Positions 32,423-39,344 of a stretch of 39,344 nt of DNA are shown piece after piece. Below the pieces are notes generated by a model. That model was given only the letters and a program-made list of their open reading frames with translations. It ran no database searches and was not told where the DNA came from. A program made the translations under genes and the position numbers. Each line of letters starts with the position of its first letter. Within the stretch, counting starts at the first letter, position 1. Source of the DNA: CAZKTO01 sp964555685 (lineage in GTDB: Bacteria; Chloroflexota; Dehalococcoidia; SHYB01); the NCBI GenBank assembly GCA_964555685.1, contig CAZKTO010000021.1:1-39344 (forward strand). The letters run 5' to 3'.

Positions 32423-32476
32423 CTCGTCATTGCGAGCCCCGACTTGTCGGGGCGCGGCAATCTGGTGGGGTGGCGG
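32423..32476. repeat. Palindromic repeat, left arm of a pair around the GIY-YIG gene
   Basis: The 54-base stretch starts CTCGTCATTGCGAG, contains the hairpin CCCCGACTTGTCGGGG, then GGCAATCTGGTGGGGTGGCGG-type sequence. The complement of 32799-32848 repeats it: CTCGTCGTTGCGAG, a different central hairpin, then GGCAACCTGGTGGGGTGGCGG. This kind of repeat is common between genes in several bacterial groups. Confidence 0.7.
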
Positions 32477-32481
32477 GGTCC

Positions 32482-32769
32482 TCACAACTCACCGCTCAGG
32501 TCCCGCCAGGTCGGGTTCATCCTCCGAATGAGCTCGATCTTGCGCCGGCGAGAGCCTGCCTTCACCTGCTTCTCGCGGGCAATGGCAGCCTCGGCGGTTT
32601 CGGCCACCTCGTAATAGATGAGGTCCGTCACGTTGTACCGTGAGGCAAAGCTGGGGGCACGTCTCTCCTTGTGCTCATAGACACGGCGGGCGAGGTCATT
32701 CGTCACACCGGTGTAGAGCACGGTCTTCCTGGGGTTGGTCATGATGTACACAAAGAAGGTCTTGCCCAT
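32482..32769 (-). CDS. GIY-YIG endonuclease domain protein
   Basis: The 95-residue product is one GIY-YIG domain of the UvrC-N/YhbQ-like small type: 'FFVYIMTNPRKTVLYTGVTN' carries the Tyr pair in the VYI...YTG form, then 'DLARRVYEHKERRAPSFASR' has the catalytic Arg and His, followed by 'LIYYEVAETAEAAIAREKQV' with the metal-binding Glu. Single-domain members nick or cut DNA, but their cellular role is mostly unknown. No ribosome-binding site is strong; ATG 32769 is the natural start. The gene fits almost exactly between two inverted copies of a palindromic repeat, beginning 29 bases and ending 5 bases from them, and is opposed to miaA. This suggests that gene and repeats form one unit. Confidence 0.85.
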   Translation of the reverse strand: MGKTFFVYIMTNPRKTVLYTGVTNDLARRVYEHKERRAPSFASRYNVTDLIYYEVAETAEAAIAREKQVKAGSRRRKIELIRRMNPTWRDLSGEL

Positions 32770-32798
32770 TCCCCGCCTTCCTCAGCCCAGGCAGGCCG

Positions 32799-32848
32799 CC
32801 GCCACCCCACCAGGTTGCCACGGGCGAAGACGCCCTCGCAACGACGAG
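32799..32848. repeat. Palindromic repeat, right arm of the pair around the GIY-YIG gene
   Basis: Its complement matches the repeat at 32423-32476 along the outer GCGAG/GTCRTTG part and the inner CTGGTGGGGTGGCGG part. The central hairpin differs (GGGCGTCTTCGCCC instead of CCCCGACTTGTCGGGG). A conserved frame with a replaced loop stem is typical of palindromic repeats kept for structure. Confidence 0.7.
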
Positions 32849-32932
32849 GGAGTAGTCTTGCCATCTCTGCCACGATTCAAAGAATCAAGATGACTGAGCA
32901 CTAGCCCGACTCTTGGCGTGCCATCACACCCG

Positions 32933-32959
32933 TAGGGGCGGGTTTGAAACCCGCCCCTA
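32933..32959. repeat. Perfect palindrome TAGGGGCG-type at the end of the MFS gene
   Basis: TAGGGGCGGGTTT, one G, and the exact complement AAACCCGCCCCTA form a 27-base palindrome. Its right edge CTA is, on the minus strand, the TAG stop codon of the MFS gene. A sister repeat occurs at 38416-38443. Confidence 0.8.
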
Positions 32960-34276
32960 GAGGCGTTGCCCCTGCGCGCTCCGTTTCGCTGGGGATGCCG
33001 GACGCCGCGCCAGCAGCATGAGGAAGGTCGAGGCGACCGCCGCTGCGATGAACACCATCATGGCGACATCGTAGTCCCTCGTCCGGTCGAAGCTGAAGCC
33101 CGTGAAGGTCGGCCCGCCCACGGTGCCGAAGACCATGATGGCCGAGCTCAGGCCGCCGATGGTTGCGAAGTGCTTGCGGCCGAAGTATTCGGCGCGAATG
33201 GCGATGACCATGCTGGCGCCGCTCCCGCCCCACGCCACGGCGTACAGCACCACGAACGCATAGACGTGCCACAGGTCGCCCGCCAGATAGAGCACCAGGA
33301 CGGAGATCACGAGGACCCCGCCCATGGCCGCGGCGATGAGGTTCTTGGGCAGGCGGTCCGAGAGCCAGCCGATAAAGAGCCGGCTCGGCAGGACAACGAT
33401 GGAGAAGAGGCTCAGCATGGCGGCGCCGGTGGAGGCCGAGACCCCCTTGGTCTCCAGGATGGGGATGAACTGGGTGTTCATGGAGGCGACGACGACCATC
33501 CGCAGGCCGAAGGAGATGCCCACAAGCCAGAACGCCCGGGTCCGCAGGGCCTCTCTCACCGTGAAGTCGTACTCGCCCGTCCGCGAGGAGCCGGCGGCGG
33601 GCATGGCCTCCGGGGGCCCGCTGGCGCCGTCCGGATAGAGGCCGTAGCGCTCGGGCCGGTCGCGTATGAGCGCCGCCACCGGCAGCCCCACCACCCAGAT
33701 GATGATGGCGACGGACGCCATGGCCCCGCGCCAGCCAAAGGAATCGATGAGGAGCTGCACGCCGGGCACCAGAAGCCCGCCCAGCCCGAAGCCCGTCATG
33801 GCCAGGGCGAAGGCCATGCCCCGCTTCCTTACGAACCAGTTGCCCACGCCCGCCGAGAGCGCCGAGCCCATGCCGACGCTCATCCCGATGGGAACCAGCG
33901 GCAGGAAGACGAAGAGAAAGACCAGGAACGATTGGGCGACGCTGGCCAGGGCGAACCCCAGGCCCATGAGGATGACGCCGGCCACCATGAGCCGCCGCGG
34001 CCCGTACCGGTCGATGAGCATGCCCCCGAAGGGGCCGATGATCGCCTCGCCGATGCCCGCCAGCGAGAGGGCCAGGGAGAGGGTCCCCCGCTGGACGTCG
34101 AACTCCTCGGTCAGCGGCAGGAAGAACACCGTCAAGCCCTGGACGTAGACGCCGGAGCTGAGGGTCGTCAGGACGAGCGCCAGCCCGACGATGATCCAGC
34201 CGTAGAAGATGGGCCGCCCCGCGAGGGGCGAGAGCCACCGGGGCCAAGGGGAGAGGTGAGGCGGAGGGTCGTGCAT
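32957..34276 (-). CDS. MFS transporter, OFA/monocarboxylate-like
   Basis: The protein of 439 residues has twelve hydrophobic segments and the major-facilitator signatures. The first helix is 'FYGWIIVGLALVLTTLSSGV'; the loop motif is 'GGMLIDRYGPRRLMVAG' between helices 2 and 3, echoed by 'FIGWLSDRLPKN' in the second half. The start with 'FYGWxIV' and the 'GGLLVPGVQLLIDSFGWRGA' stretch resemble the oxalate/formate and monocarboxylate antiporter branch, so an organic-acid substrate is likely. ATG 34276 is preferred; an upstream ATG at 34360 would add 28 residues without homology. The stop codon is supplied by a palindromic repeat. It is divergent from npdG. Confidence 0.88.
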   Translation of the reverse strand: MHDPPPHLSPWPRWLSPLAGRPIFYGWIIVGLALVLTTLSSGVYVQGLTVFFLPLTEEFDVQRGTLSLALSLAGIGEAIIGPFGGMLIDRYGPRRLMVAGVILMGLGFALASVAQSFLVFLFVFLPLVPIGMSVGMGSALSAGVGNWFVRKRGMAFALAMTGFGLGGLLVPGVQLLIDSFGWRGAMASVAIIIWVVGLPVAALIRDRPERYGLYPDGASGPPEAMPAAGSSRTGEYDFTVREALRTRAFWLVGISFGLRMVVVASMNTQFIPILETKGVSASTGAAMLSLFSIVVLPSRLFIGWLSDRLPKNLIAAAMGGVLVISVLVLYLAGDLWHVYAFVVLYAVAWGGSGASMVIAIRAEYFGRKHFATIGGLSSAIMVFGTVGGPTFTGFSFDRTRDYDVAMMVFIAAAVASTFLMLLARRPASPAKRSAQGQRL

Positions 34277-34403
34277 CGTCGGCGCGGCGAAGAGGTCGCG
34301 GGCCACGCTAGGGCGACCCTCAGCGCGATGGCCTCGCCGGCCGCCGGGGGAGGATAGCACGGGCCGGAAAGAGGCGTCAAACCTGTCCAGCGGGGTCTTT
34401 TCG

Positions 34404-34433
34404 TGGACAGCCCAGATTCGGGCCGTGTACTAT
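34404..34433 (+). promoter_or_regulatory. Probable sigma-70-type promoter of npdG
   Basis: TGGACA (34404-34409), an 18-base spacer and TACTAT (34428-34433) stand 45 bases before the npdG start, in the gap between two divergent genes. A similar GTGTxCTATA sequence precedes the HMGS-like gene. Confidence 0.5.
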
Positions 34434-34477
34434 AGGGCGGTCATCCTTCGCTCGAGGGACACCGGGGGCAGGAGACG

Positions 34478-35140
34478 TTGAGCCAAGACCACCGCACCCT
34501 CGCCTTCATCGGCGGGACAGGCCCCGAGGGCCTGGGCCTCGCCGTCCGGTTCGCCAGCGCCGGCGAAGCGGTGATCATCGGCTCGCGCAAGCTGGAGCGG
34601 GCCCAGGAAGCGGCCAGGACGGTGCTCGCGAGCGTGCCCGGCGCTCACGTCCGCGGCCTGGAGAACGAGGCCGCCGTCCGCGCCAGCGACATCGTCCTCG
34701 TCACGGTCCCCTACAGCGGCCAGCGCGACACCCTCACGGCCCTGCGCGACGCCATCGGCGGCAAGATCGTCATCGATACCGTCGTCCCGCTGGAGTTCGT
34801 CAAGGGCAAGATCCGCGCCGTGCCCGTGGCCGAGGGGTCGGCCACCGAGCAGGCCCAGGCGCTCCTCCCAGCGGCCCGCGTCATCGGCGCCTTCCAGAAC
34901 CTGAGCGCCAAGGAGCTTATGGAACTGCAGCACGAGGTCCCCTCGGACGTCGTCGTCACGGGGAACGACGCCGAGGCCAAGCGGACGGTCATGGCCCTGG
35001 CGGCGCGGATCGAGGGCGTCCGGGCCATCGATGGCGGCGGGCTGGAGAACTCCCGCTACGTCGAGGCCGTCACAGCCCTGCTCCTGAACATCAACAAGGT
35101 CTACAAGTCCCAGTCCATGATCAAGATCGTCGGCGTGTGA
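34478..35140 (+). CDS. npdG: NADPH-dependent F420 reductase
   Basis: The enzyme transfers hydride between NADPH and coenzyme F420. The 220-residue protein has the F420-oxidoreductase Rossmann motif 'LAFIGGTGPEGLGLAVRFAS', the NADP-phosphate contact 'VIIGSRKLERA', and the sequences 'DIVLVTVPYSGQRDTL' and 'IVIDTVVPLEFVKGK' typical of Fno/NpdG. The tail 'SRYVEAVTALLLNINKVYKS' fits as well. Start is TTG 34478, 3 bases after AGGAGAC-type sequence; no better codon is near. It precedes cofE by 67 bases in the same direction, forming an F420 cofactor pair. Confidence 0.93.
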   Translation: MSQDHRTLAFIGGTGPEGLGLAVRFASAGEAVIIGSRKLERAQEAARTVLASVPGAHVRGLENEAAVRASDIVLVTVPYSGQRDTLTALRDAIGGKIVIDTVVPLEFVKGKIRAVPVAEGSATEQAQALLPAARVIGAFQNLSAKELMELQHEVPSDVVVTGNDAEAKRTVMALAARIEGVRAIDGGGLENSRYVEAVTALLLNINKVYKSQSMIKIVGV

Positions 35141-35207
35141 ACGGTCTGTCCCAGGAAGGACGGCCCCGCGGGCGCGCCACGCCGAGGGCCGCCGCTAAAC
35201 GCACCCC

Positions 35208-35966
35208 ATGAGCATCCCCGAGCTCCGCATCATCGGCGTCACCGGCCTGCCGGAGTTCCGGCCCGGCGACGACATCGCGCCCATGCTGGCCGAGGCGGCC
35301 CGCGCCCAGGGCACCCCTATCACATCGGGCGACGTCCTGGTCGTGACCCAGAAGATCGTCTCCAAGGCCCAGGGACGCCTGGTGCGCCTGGCCACCGTCG
35401 AGCCCTCCGAGTTCGCCCGCTCCATCGCCGCCCAGCACGGCAAGGACCCGCGCCTCGTCGAGCTGGTCCTGCGGGAGAGCCGGCGCATCGTCCGCATGGA
35501 CCAGGGCGTGCTCCTGACCGAGACGAAGCACGGCTTCGTCTGCGCCAACGCCGGGATCGACGCCTCGAACATGGACGGCGAGGGCGTCGTGGCGCTCCTG
35601 CCCGATGACCCCGACGCCGCCGCGCGGGCGATCCGGGATGGCGTCCGCCGGCACGCCGGCGCCGATGTGGCCGTCATCATCTCGGACACCTTCGGCCGGC
35701 CGTGGCGCGAGGGCTGCACCAACGTCGCCATCGGCGTTGCGGGCATGGAGCCGCTGATGGACTACCGCGGCCAGCAGGACCCGATGGGCCTCGTCATGCG
35801 CGTCAGCGTCCTGGCCGTCGCCGACGAGCTGGCCTCGGCCACCGAGCCGGTCATGGGGAAGCTGGACCGGATCCCGGCGGCCATCGTCCGCGGCTACCGG
35901 TACGCGAAGGGCGAAGGGAATGCCCAGGCCCTGGTGCGCCCTCCGGAGCGCGACCTCTTCCGGTAG
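35208..35966 (+). CDS. cofE: Coenzyme F420-0:L-glutamate ligase (gamma-glutamyl ligase)
   Basis: CofE adds glutamates to F420-0 with GTP to make the F420 tail. The 252-residue product shows 'SGDVLVVTQKIVSKAQGRLV', 'VLLTETKHGFVCANAGIDAS', 'VAVIISDTFGRPWREGCTNV' and 'IGVAGMEPLMDYRGQQDPMG', which are the family hallmarks including the metal- and GTP-binding residues. No C-terminal FMN-reductase domain is fused (unlike mycobacterial FbiB). Together with npdG it shows that this organism makes and uses F420, which supports the F420 assignment for the LLM enzyme. A hairpin terminator follows. Confidence 0.94.
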   Translation: MSIPELRIIGVTGLPEFRPGDDIAPMLAEAARAQGTPITSGDVLVVTQKIVSKAQGRLVRLATVEPSEFARSIAAQHGKDPRLVELVLRESRRIVRMDQGVLLTETKHGFVCANAGIDASNMDGEGVVALLPDDPDAAARAIRDGVRRHAGADVAVIISDTFGRPWREGCTNVAIGVAGMEPLMDYRGQQDPMGLVMRVSVLAVADELASATEPVMGKLDRIPAAIVRGYRYAKGEGNAQALVRPPERDLFR

Positions 35967-36004
35967 GGTGCCCCTGCCGCTGGCGCGCCGCCGGGAAACA
36001 CGGT

Positions 36005-36029
36005 GGCCCCTCGGGTTCGTCGAGGGGCC
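36005..36029. terminator. Hairpin between convergent cofE and the secreted-protein gene
   Basis: GGCCCCTCG (36005-36013) and CGAGGGGCC (36021-36029) form a 9-bp perfect stem with a 7-base loop in the gap between two converging genes. It can serve both directions, although no T-tract is present. Confidence 0.55.
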
Positions 36030-36058
36030 TCCAAGGGGCGCAGCCAGAGTGAGACCGT

Positions 36059-36778
36059 TTAGGCGTTGGTGTTGCCCGGCGGCGTAGGCGCATGGGTTGG
36101 GGCGTTCTCGCGGAGCCCCTTGAGCCGCTGGTCGATCCGCTGCCGCAGTTGGTCCCGGAACTGGTTGATGTCGCTATTGGATTGGCTAGGACGCAAGCCT
36201 TGTCCGCTACCGGGAGGTCCGCCGCGGCCGCGCCCAGGCCCGCCAGGACCGAAGCCAGGACCGCGGTTCTGGCCGTCCCGCTGCTGCGGCGCGGGAACCT
36301 TGAGGATCCTCTTCACGACACCATCCTGCGTCCTCACCACCACCTTGTCGCCCGCCTGGAGCCGCTTCAGCGCATTCTTCAGCCGGTCCGGGGCGTCCGA
36401 AGGCAGGGTGAAGGTTTTCTGGCCAGACCCATCGTTTGGGTCCAGCGTGACGCTGGTGCCCGTTGTGGAGACCACCTTGCCCGGGACCGTGGCGATCGTG
36501 ACCACCATCCCGTTTTCGTCCTTCACTCGCGTCTCGGACCCCAGGAAGCGGTCAAAGTTTCTCACAAGGTTCCCAAGCCGCCTCCGGAAGAGCCCCGGCA
36601 GGTGAGGACCGCCGGGCTGATTCAGGAGAGGCCCGCCGGGCCGATGCTGGCCCGGCTGGCCGCTGCCGCCGGTGCCCCGGTGCTGGTTGCCGGCGGCCTC
36701 GGCCGCCAGCGCGCCGCCGAAGAGAGCGGCGACCGTGAGAGCCGTCGCCCCCGCCATGAGCCAGCGATTCGTTCCCAT
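36059..36778 (-). CDS. Secreted protein of unknown function, Gly/Pro/Gln-rich
   Basis: The 239-residue protein starts with a signal peptide ('RWLMAGATALTVAALFGGAL' then 'AAEAAG') and has no lipobox. A low-complexity Gly/Pro/His region covers about 30-60. A compact part at about 90-165 ('VVTIATVPGKVVSTTGTSVT', 'KTFTLPSDAPDRLKNAL', 'GDKVVVRTQDGVVKRIL') looks like the small beta-barrel of DUF5666-type proteins. It ends in a second Gly/Pro-rich and then charged tail. It should be exported. GGAGG lies 9 bases before ATG 36778. The family and function are not certain. Confidence 0.75.
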   Translation of the reverse strand: MGTNRWLMAGATALTVAALFGGALAAEAAGNQHRGTGGSGQPGQHRPGGPLLNQPGGPHLPGLFRRRLGNLVRNFDRFLGSETRVKDENGMVVTIATVPGKVVSTTGTSVTLDPNDGSGQKTFTLPSDAPDRLKNALKRLQAGDKVVVRTQDGVVKRILKVPAPQQRDGQNRGPGFGPGGPGRGRGGPPGSGQGLRPSQSNSDINQFRDQLRQRIDQRLKGLRENAPTHAPTPPGNTNA

Positions 36779-36949
36779 CTTGTCCGGCCTCCACGTCGTG
36801 GACGTTCTTGGCGCTTCCGGAGCCCCGGACCCGTCGGCGCCTGCGCGGCTCCGTGAGCGACGTTCGCCCGATACAACGCTGGGTGGTGAGAAAGGTTAGG
36901 ACACCCCGTGCCGGGACCGCGCCGCGCAGACGGTCCCGCGAGAGCGGTG

Positions 36950-36958
36950 TGCTATAGT
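36950..36958 (+). promoter_or_regulatory. Extended -10 promoter element of the HMGS-like gene
   Basis: TGC directly before TATAGT (36953-36958) makes an extended -10 element 30 bases before the start codon. No convincing -35 box is seen. Confidence 0.4.
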
Positions 36959-36988
36959 CGTTGGGCGTCCGCGCGAGGGAGGTCCTGC

Positions 36989-38419
36989 ATGGTCGGCATC
37001 CGCTCCTACGGCGCCTATATCCCCAAGCTCCGGCTCACCAAGGACACCAAGGGCTGGGCCTTCCCCGGCGAGAAGGCCGTCGCCAACTTCGACGAGGACA
37101 GCGTCACCATGGCCGTGGCCGCCGCCGCCGACTGCCTGGGCGGCATCGACCGGGCGCAGGTGGACGGTCTGATCTTCGCCACGACGACCTCACCCTACGG
37201 CGAGAAGCAGGGCGCGGCCACCATCGCCGAGGCCCTCGACCTGCGGCACGATATCTACACCACCGACATGACGGGCGTGCTTCGCGCCGGCACCTCCGGC
37301 CTGCGCGCGGCGGCCGACGCCGTCAAGAGCGGCTCGGCGCGCAACGTCCTCGTCGTGGCGGCCGACCAGCGCCAGGCGGCCCCCAAGAGCGATACGGACC
37401 GGTCCCTGGGGGACGCCGCCGCGGCGCTCCTCGTCGGCGGCGACGGCGTGCTCGCGGCCATCGAGGGGATGCACTCCACCTCCGAGCACATGCTGGACAC
37501 CTGGCGCTCGGCCGAGGACCCCTTCGTCCACACCGGCGAGGACCGGTTCGTCGCCGACGAGGGCTACCACCGGATCATGCGCAAGGCCGTCGCCGACCTG
37601 CTCCAGAAGATGGGCCTCAAGCCGGCCGACATCGCCAAAGCCGCCTACTACAGCGCCAGCGCCCGCCTCCACGCCGACATGGCCAGGCGCTTCGGCATCG
37701 AGCCCGCGCAGGTCCAGGACCCGTTGTACGGCCAGGCGGGGAGCGCCGGCGCCGCCTTCCCGCTGCTCCTCGCCGTGGGTGCGCTGGAGGAGGTGGCCCC
37801 GGAGAGCCGCGTCCTCATCGCCGGCTATGGAGACGGCGCCGACGCCATGGTGCTCAAGACGACGCAGGCGATCGCTCAGCGGCCGGCCCGCCGCGGCGTC
37901 CGCGGGCATCTGGCATCCAAGGAGACCGTCGCCGACTACGATGGAATGCTCCAGTGGCGGAGGCTCCTGGCGAAGGAGCCCGCGCGGCGGCCGCCCCCGG
38001 AGCCCATGTCCCTCCAGGCCCTGTGGCGCGAGCGCGACCAGAACCTGCGCCTCTACGCCTCCAGGTGTACGGCCTGCGGCCGCGTCCAGTATCCGCCCCA
38101 GCGCATCTGCACCTCCTGCCACGAGAAGGACCGGATGCAGCCCTACCGCCTGGCCGACCGCCGGGGCGAGATCTTCACCTACTCCATGGACTACGTGGCC
38201 GGTACCCCCGATACGCCCCTGGTCATCACCATCATCAACTTCCAGGGCGGCGGGCGCATGCTCTCGATGCTGACGGACCGGAAGGTCGAGGACGTGCGCG
38301 TGGGCCTGCCCATCGAGATGACGTTCCGCAAGGTGGGCGTCTTCAACGACGGCATCCACAACTACTACTGGAAAGCTATGCCGGTGCGGGAAGCGGCGGC
38401 AGTTGCGGCCCCCAAGTAG
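36989..38419 (+). CDS. HMG-CoA-synthase-like protein fused to a DUF35 zinc-ribbon/OB domain
   Basis: The 476-residue protein starts at ATG 36989 after GAGGGAGG. The N-terminal 330 residues match the archaeal-type HMG-CoA synthase fold ('VGIRSYGAYIPKLRLTKDT', 'QVDGLIFATTTSPYGEKQG', 'SLGDAAAALLVG', 'DPLYGQAGSAGAAFPLLLAV'). The catalytic Cys expected in 'ACxAGT' is Leu98 in 'TGVLRAGTSG', so HMG-CoA synthesis by the known mechanism is unlikely. The C-terminus is a DUF35 module: zinc ribbon C360, C363, C374, C377 and an OB-fold. In archaea, thiolase, HMGS and DUF35 proteins form one complex with channelled acetoacetyl-CoA; here two of them are fused and a thiolase gene follows. It may be a scaffold or a different acyl-CoA condensing protein. 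Confidence 0.85.
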   Translation: MVGIRSYGAYIPKLRLTKDTKGWAFPGEKAVANFDEDSVTMAVAAAADCLGGIDRAQVDGLIFATTTSPYGEKQGAATIAEALDLRHDIYTTDMTGVLRAGTSGLRAAADAVKSGSARNVLVVAADQRQAAPKSDTDRSLGDAAAALLVGGDGVLAAIEGMHSTSEHMLDTWRSAEDPFVHTGEDRFVADEGYHRIMRKAVADLLQKMGLKPADIAKAAYYSASARLHADMARRFGIEPAQVQDPLYGQAGSAGAAFPLLLAVGALEEVAPESRVLIAGYGDGADAMVLKTTQAIAQRPARRGVRGHLASKETVADYDGMLQWRRLLAKEPARRPPPEPMSLQALWRERDQNLRLYASRCTACGRVQYPPQRICTSCHEKDRMQPYRLADRRGEIFTYSMDYVAGTPDTPLVITIINFQGGGRMLSMLTDRKVEDVRVGLPIEMTFRKVGVFNDGIHNYYWKAMPVREAAAVAAPK

Positions 38420-38443
38420 GGGCGACCGGCCGGTCGCCCCTAC
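38416..38443. repeat. Perfect 28-base palindrome at the end of the HMGS-like gene
   Basis: GTAGGGGCGACCGG and its exact complement CCGGTCGCCCCTAC touch with no spacer. The TAG at 38417-38419 is the stop codon of the HMGS-like gene. It shares the GTAGGGGCG...CGCCCCTA frame with the repeat at 32933-32959 but has a different centre. Confidence 0.8.
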
Positions 38444-38473
38444 ACTAATGACATAAGCAGAAAGGCGGGCGCC

Positions 38474-39344
38474 ATGAGCAGTATCCGTGACCGGGTGGCC
38501 ATCATCGGGATGGGGTGCAGCAAGTTCGGCGAGCGCTGGGACAAGGGGCCCGAGGACCTGCTGGTGGAGGCCGCCTACGAGGCCTTCGAGGACGCCAAGA
38601 TCGAGTCGAAGGACATTCAGGCGGCCTGGCTGGGCACCTACGTCACCGCCTTCACCGGCCAGCTCCTGGCCCAGGCGCTCAAGTTCGAGTACATCCCCAT
38701 CAGCCGCGTCGAGAACATGTGCGCCACGGCCACCGACGCCTTCCGCAACGCCTGCTTCGCCGTCGCCTCGGGGGCCTACGACATCGTCATGGTGGCGGGC
38801 GTCGAGAAGCTCAAGGACACGGGCTACACGGGCCTCGGCACCAGCGTCGTCCTGCCCAACACCAACGTGGCGCCGCCGGTGCCGCCGCCGGCCCAGTTCG
38901 CTCTCGCCGCCACGCGCTACTTCCACCACTACGGCATCAAGCCGGACGACGGCCGCCGCACGCTGGCCAAGATCGCCGTCAAGAACCACCACAACGGCAG
39001 CATGCACCCCAAGGCCCACTTCCAGAAGGAGATCACCGTCGACCAGGCGCTGCGGGCGCCCATGATCGCCTGGCCCCTGGGCCTCTTCGACTGCTGCGGG
39101 GTGAGCGACGGCGCCGCCGTCGCCATCCTGACGACGCCGGAGATCGCCAAGTCCTTCCGAGACGACTACGTGCTGGTGAAGGGTCTCGGCCTCGCCATCG
39201 GCGGCAAGCAGGGCACCCTGCGCGACGACTTCGACTTCGTCCACTTCCCGGAGACGGTGGCGGCGGCCAAGCAGGCCTACGAGCAGGCCGGCATCACCAG
39301 CCCCCGCAAGCAGATCAGCATGGCCGAGGTCCACGACTGCTTCA
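38474..39344 (+). CDS. Thiolase-family protein (SCP-x-like acetyl-CoA acetyltransferase), runs off the right edge
   Basis: The 290 visible residues begin 'MSSIRDRVAIIGMGCSKFGE' and show the thiolase fold with the nucleophilic Cys83 in 'SRVENMCATATDAFRNACF', then 'VMVAGVEKL' and 'WPLGLFDCCGVSDGAAVAIL'. The last residues 'ISMAEVHDCF' contain the usual His. The second catalytic Cys near the C-terminus is outside the window. This SCP-x/archaeal thiolase type pairs with HMGS and DUF35 proteins in archaea and Chloroflexota, and the gene follows the HMGS-like/DUF35 fusion by 54 bases, so a complex is likely. Unlike its neighbour it keeps the catalytic Cys. Confidence 0.9.
   Translation, partial: MSSIRDRVAIIGMGCSKFGERWDKGPEDLLVEAAYEAFEDAKIESKDIQAAWLGTYVTAFTGQLLAQALKFEYIPISRVENMCATATDAFRNACFAVASGAYDIVMVAGVEKLKDTGYTGLGTSVVLPNTNVAPPVPPPAQFALAATRYFHHYGIKPDDGRRTLAKIAVKNHHNGSMHPKAHFQKEITVDQALRAPMIAWPLGLFDCCGVSDGAAVAILTTPEIAKSFRDDYVLVKGLGLAIGGKQGTLRDDFDFVHFPETVAAAKQAYEQAGITSPRKQISMAEVHDCF

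Noticed and set aside
32966..34357. 463-codon plus-strand frame opposite the MFS gene
   Set aside because: It is highly charged low-complexity sequence; the minus strand encodes a clear twelve-helix transporter.
37190..39334. 714-codon minus-strand frame opposite the HMGS-like and thiolase genes
   Set aside because: It crosses two well-supported genes and their spacer, has no domain, and has shadow-type composition.

Overview
The window is GC-rich bacterial DNA. It probably comes from an uncultured Chloroflexota, most likely a Dehalococcoidia or SAR202-type lineage. That placement is an inference from gene content: F420 genes (npdG, cofE, LLM oxidoreductase), Thr/Pro-linker lipoproteins, archaeal-type apgM, an HMG-CoA-synthase-like/DUF35 fusion followed by a thiolase, and palindromic repeats at gene ends. 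No rRNA, tRNA or CRISPR array was seen.

Layout. (1) 1-2012: mobile DNA, with the 5' part of an IS1182-type transposase cut by the window edge, then a complete 834-bp IS5-family element. (2) 2013-24713: an accessory segment enclosed by two almost identical copies of that 834-bp IS in the same orientation. It carries a PAS-LuxR regulator, a truncated methyltransferase, an LLM flavin oxidoreductase and a cytochrome c lipoprotein. Next come two minus-strand operons: one with an oligopeptide-type binding lipoprotein, two M24 proteins, a small RHH-like protein and a membrane protein, the other with three more M24 proteins. A second binding lipoprotein lies upstream. A tightly overlapping plus-strand operon follows (U32 protein, CopD-like membrane protein, three adenylate-forming-family proteins), facing a convergent radical SAM gene. 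(3) 24714-26495: the second IS copy and a decayed, different IS5-family element. (4) 26496-39344: mostly core genes: purC, purS, pgk, apgM, tpiA, miaA, a GIY-YIG gene between inverted repeats, an MFS transporter, npdG, cofE, a secreted protein, the HMGS-like/DUF35 protein and a partial thiolase.

How it may work. The accessory segment looks like a capture-and-hydrolysis module: lipoproteins bind peptides or related amino compounds, and five M24 paralogues act on them. Only two of the five keep all five metal ligands, so the others may be creatinase-like non-metal hydrolases or non-catalytic partners. No ABC permease or ATPase is encoded here. A shared palindrome-plus-half-site lies upstream of both M24 operons, with related sequence upstream of the U32 operon and the LLM gene, suggesting one regulon. 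The F420 genes on the right could supply and reduce the cofactor that the LLM enzyme on the left may use.

The most notable points are the M24 array with graded ligand loss, the shared operator-like element, the IS-bounded 24-kb structure whose IS copies both carry an amber codon, and the palindromic repeats that supply stop codons.
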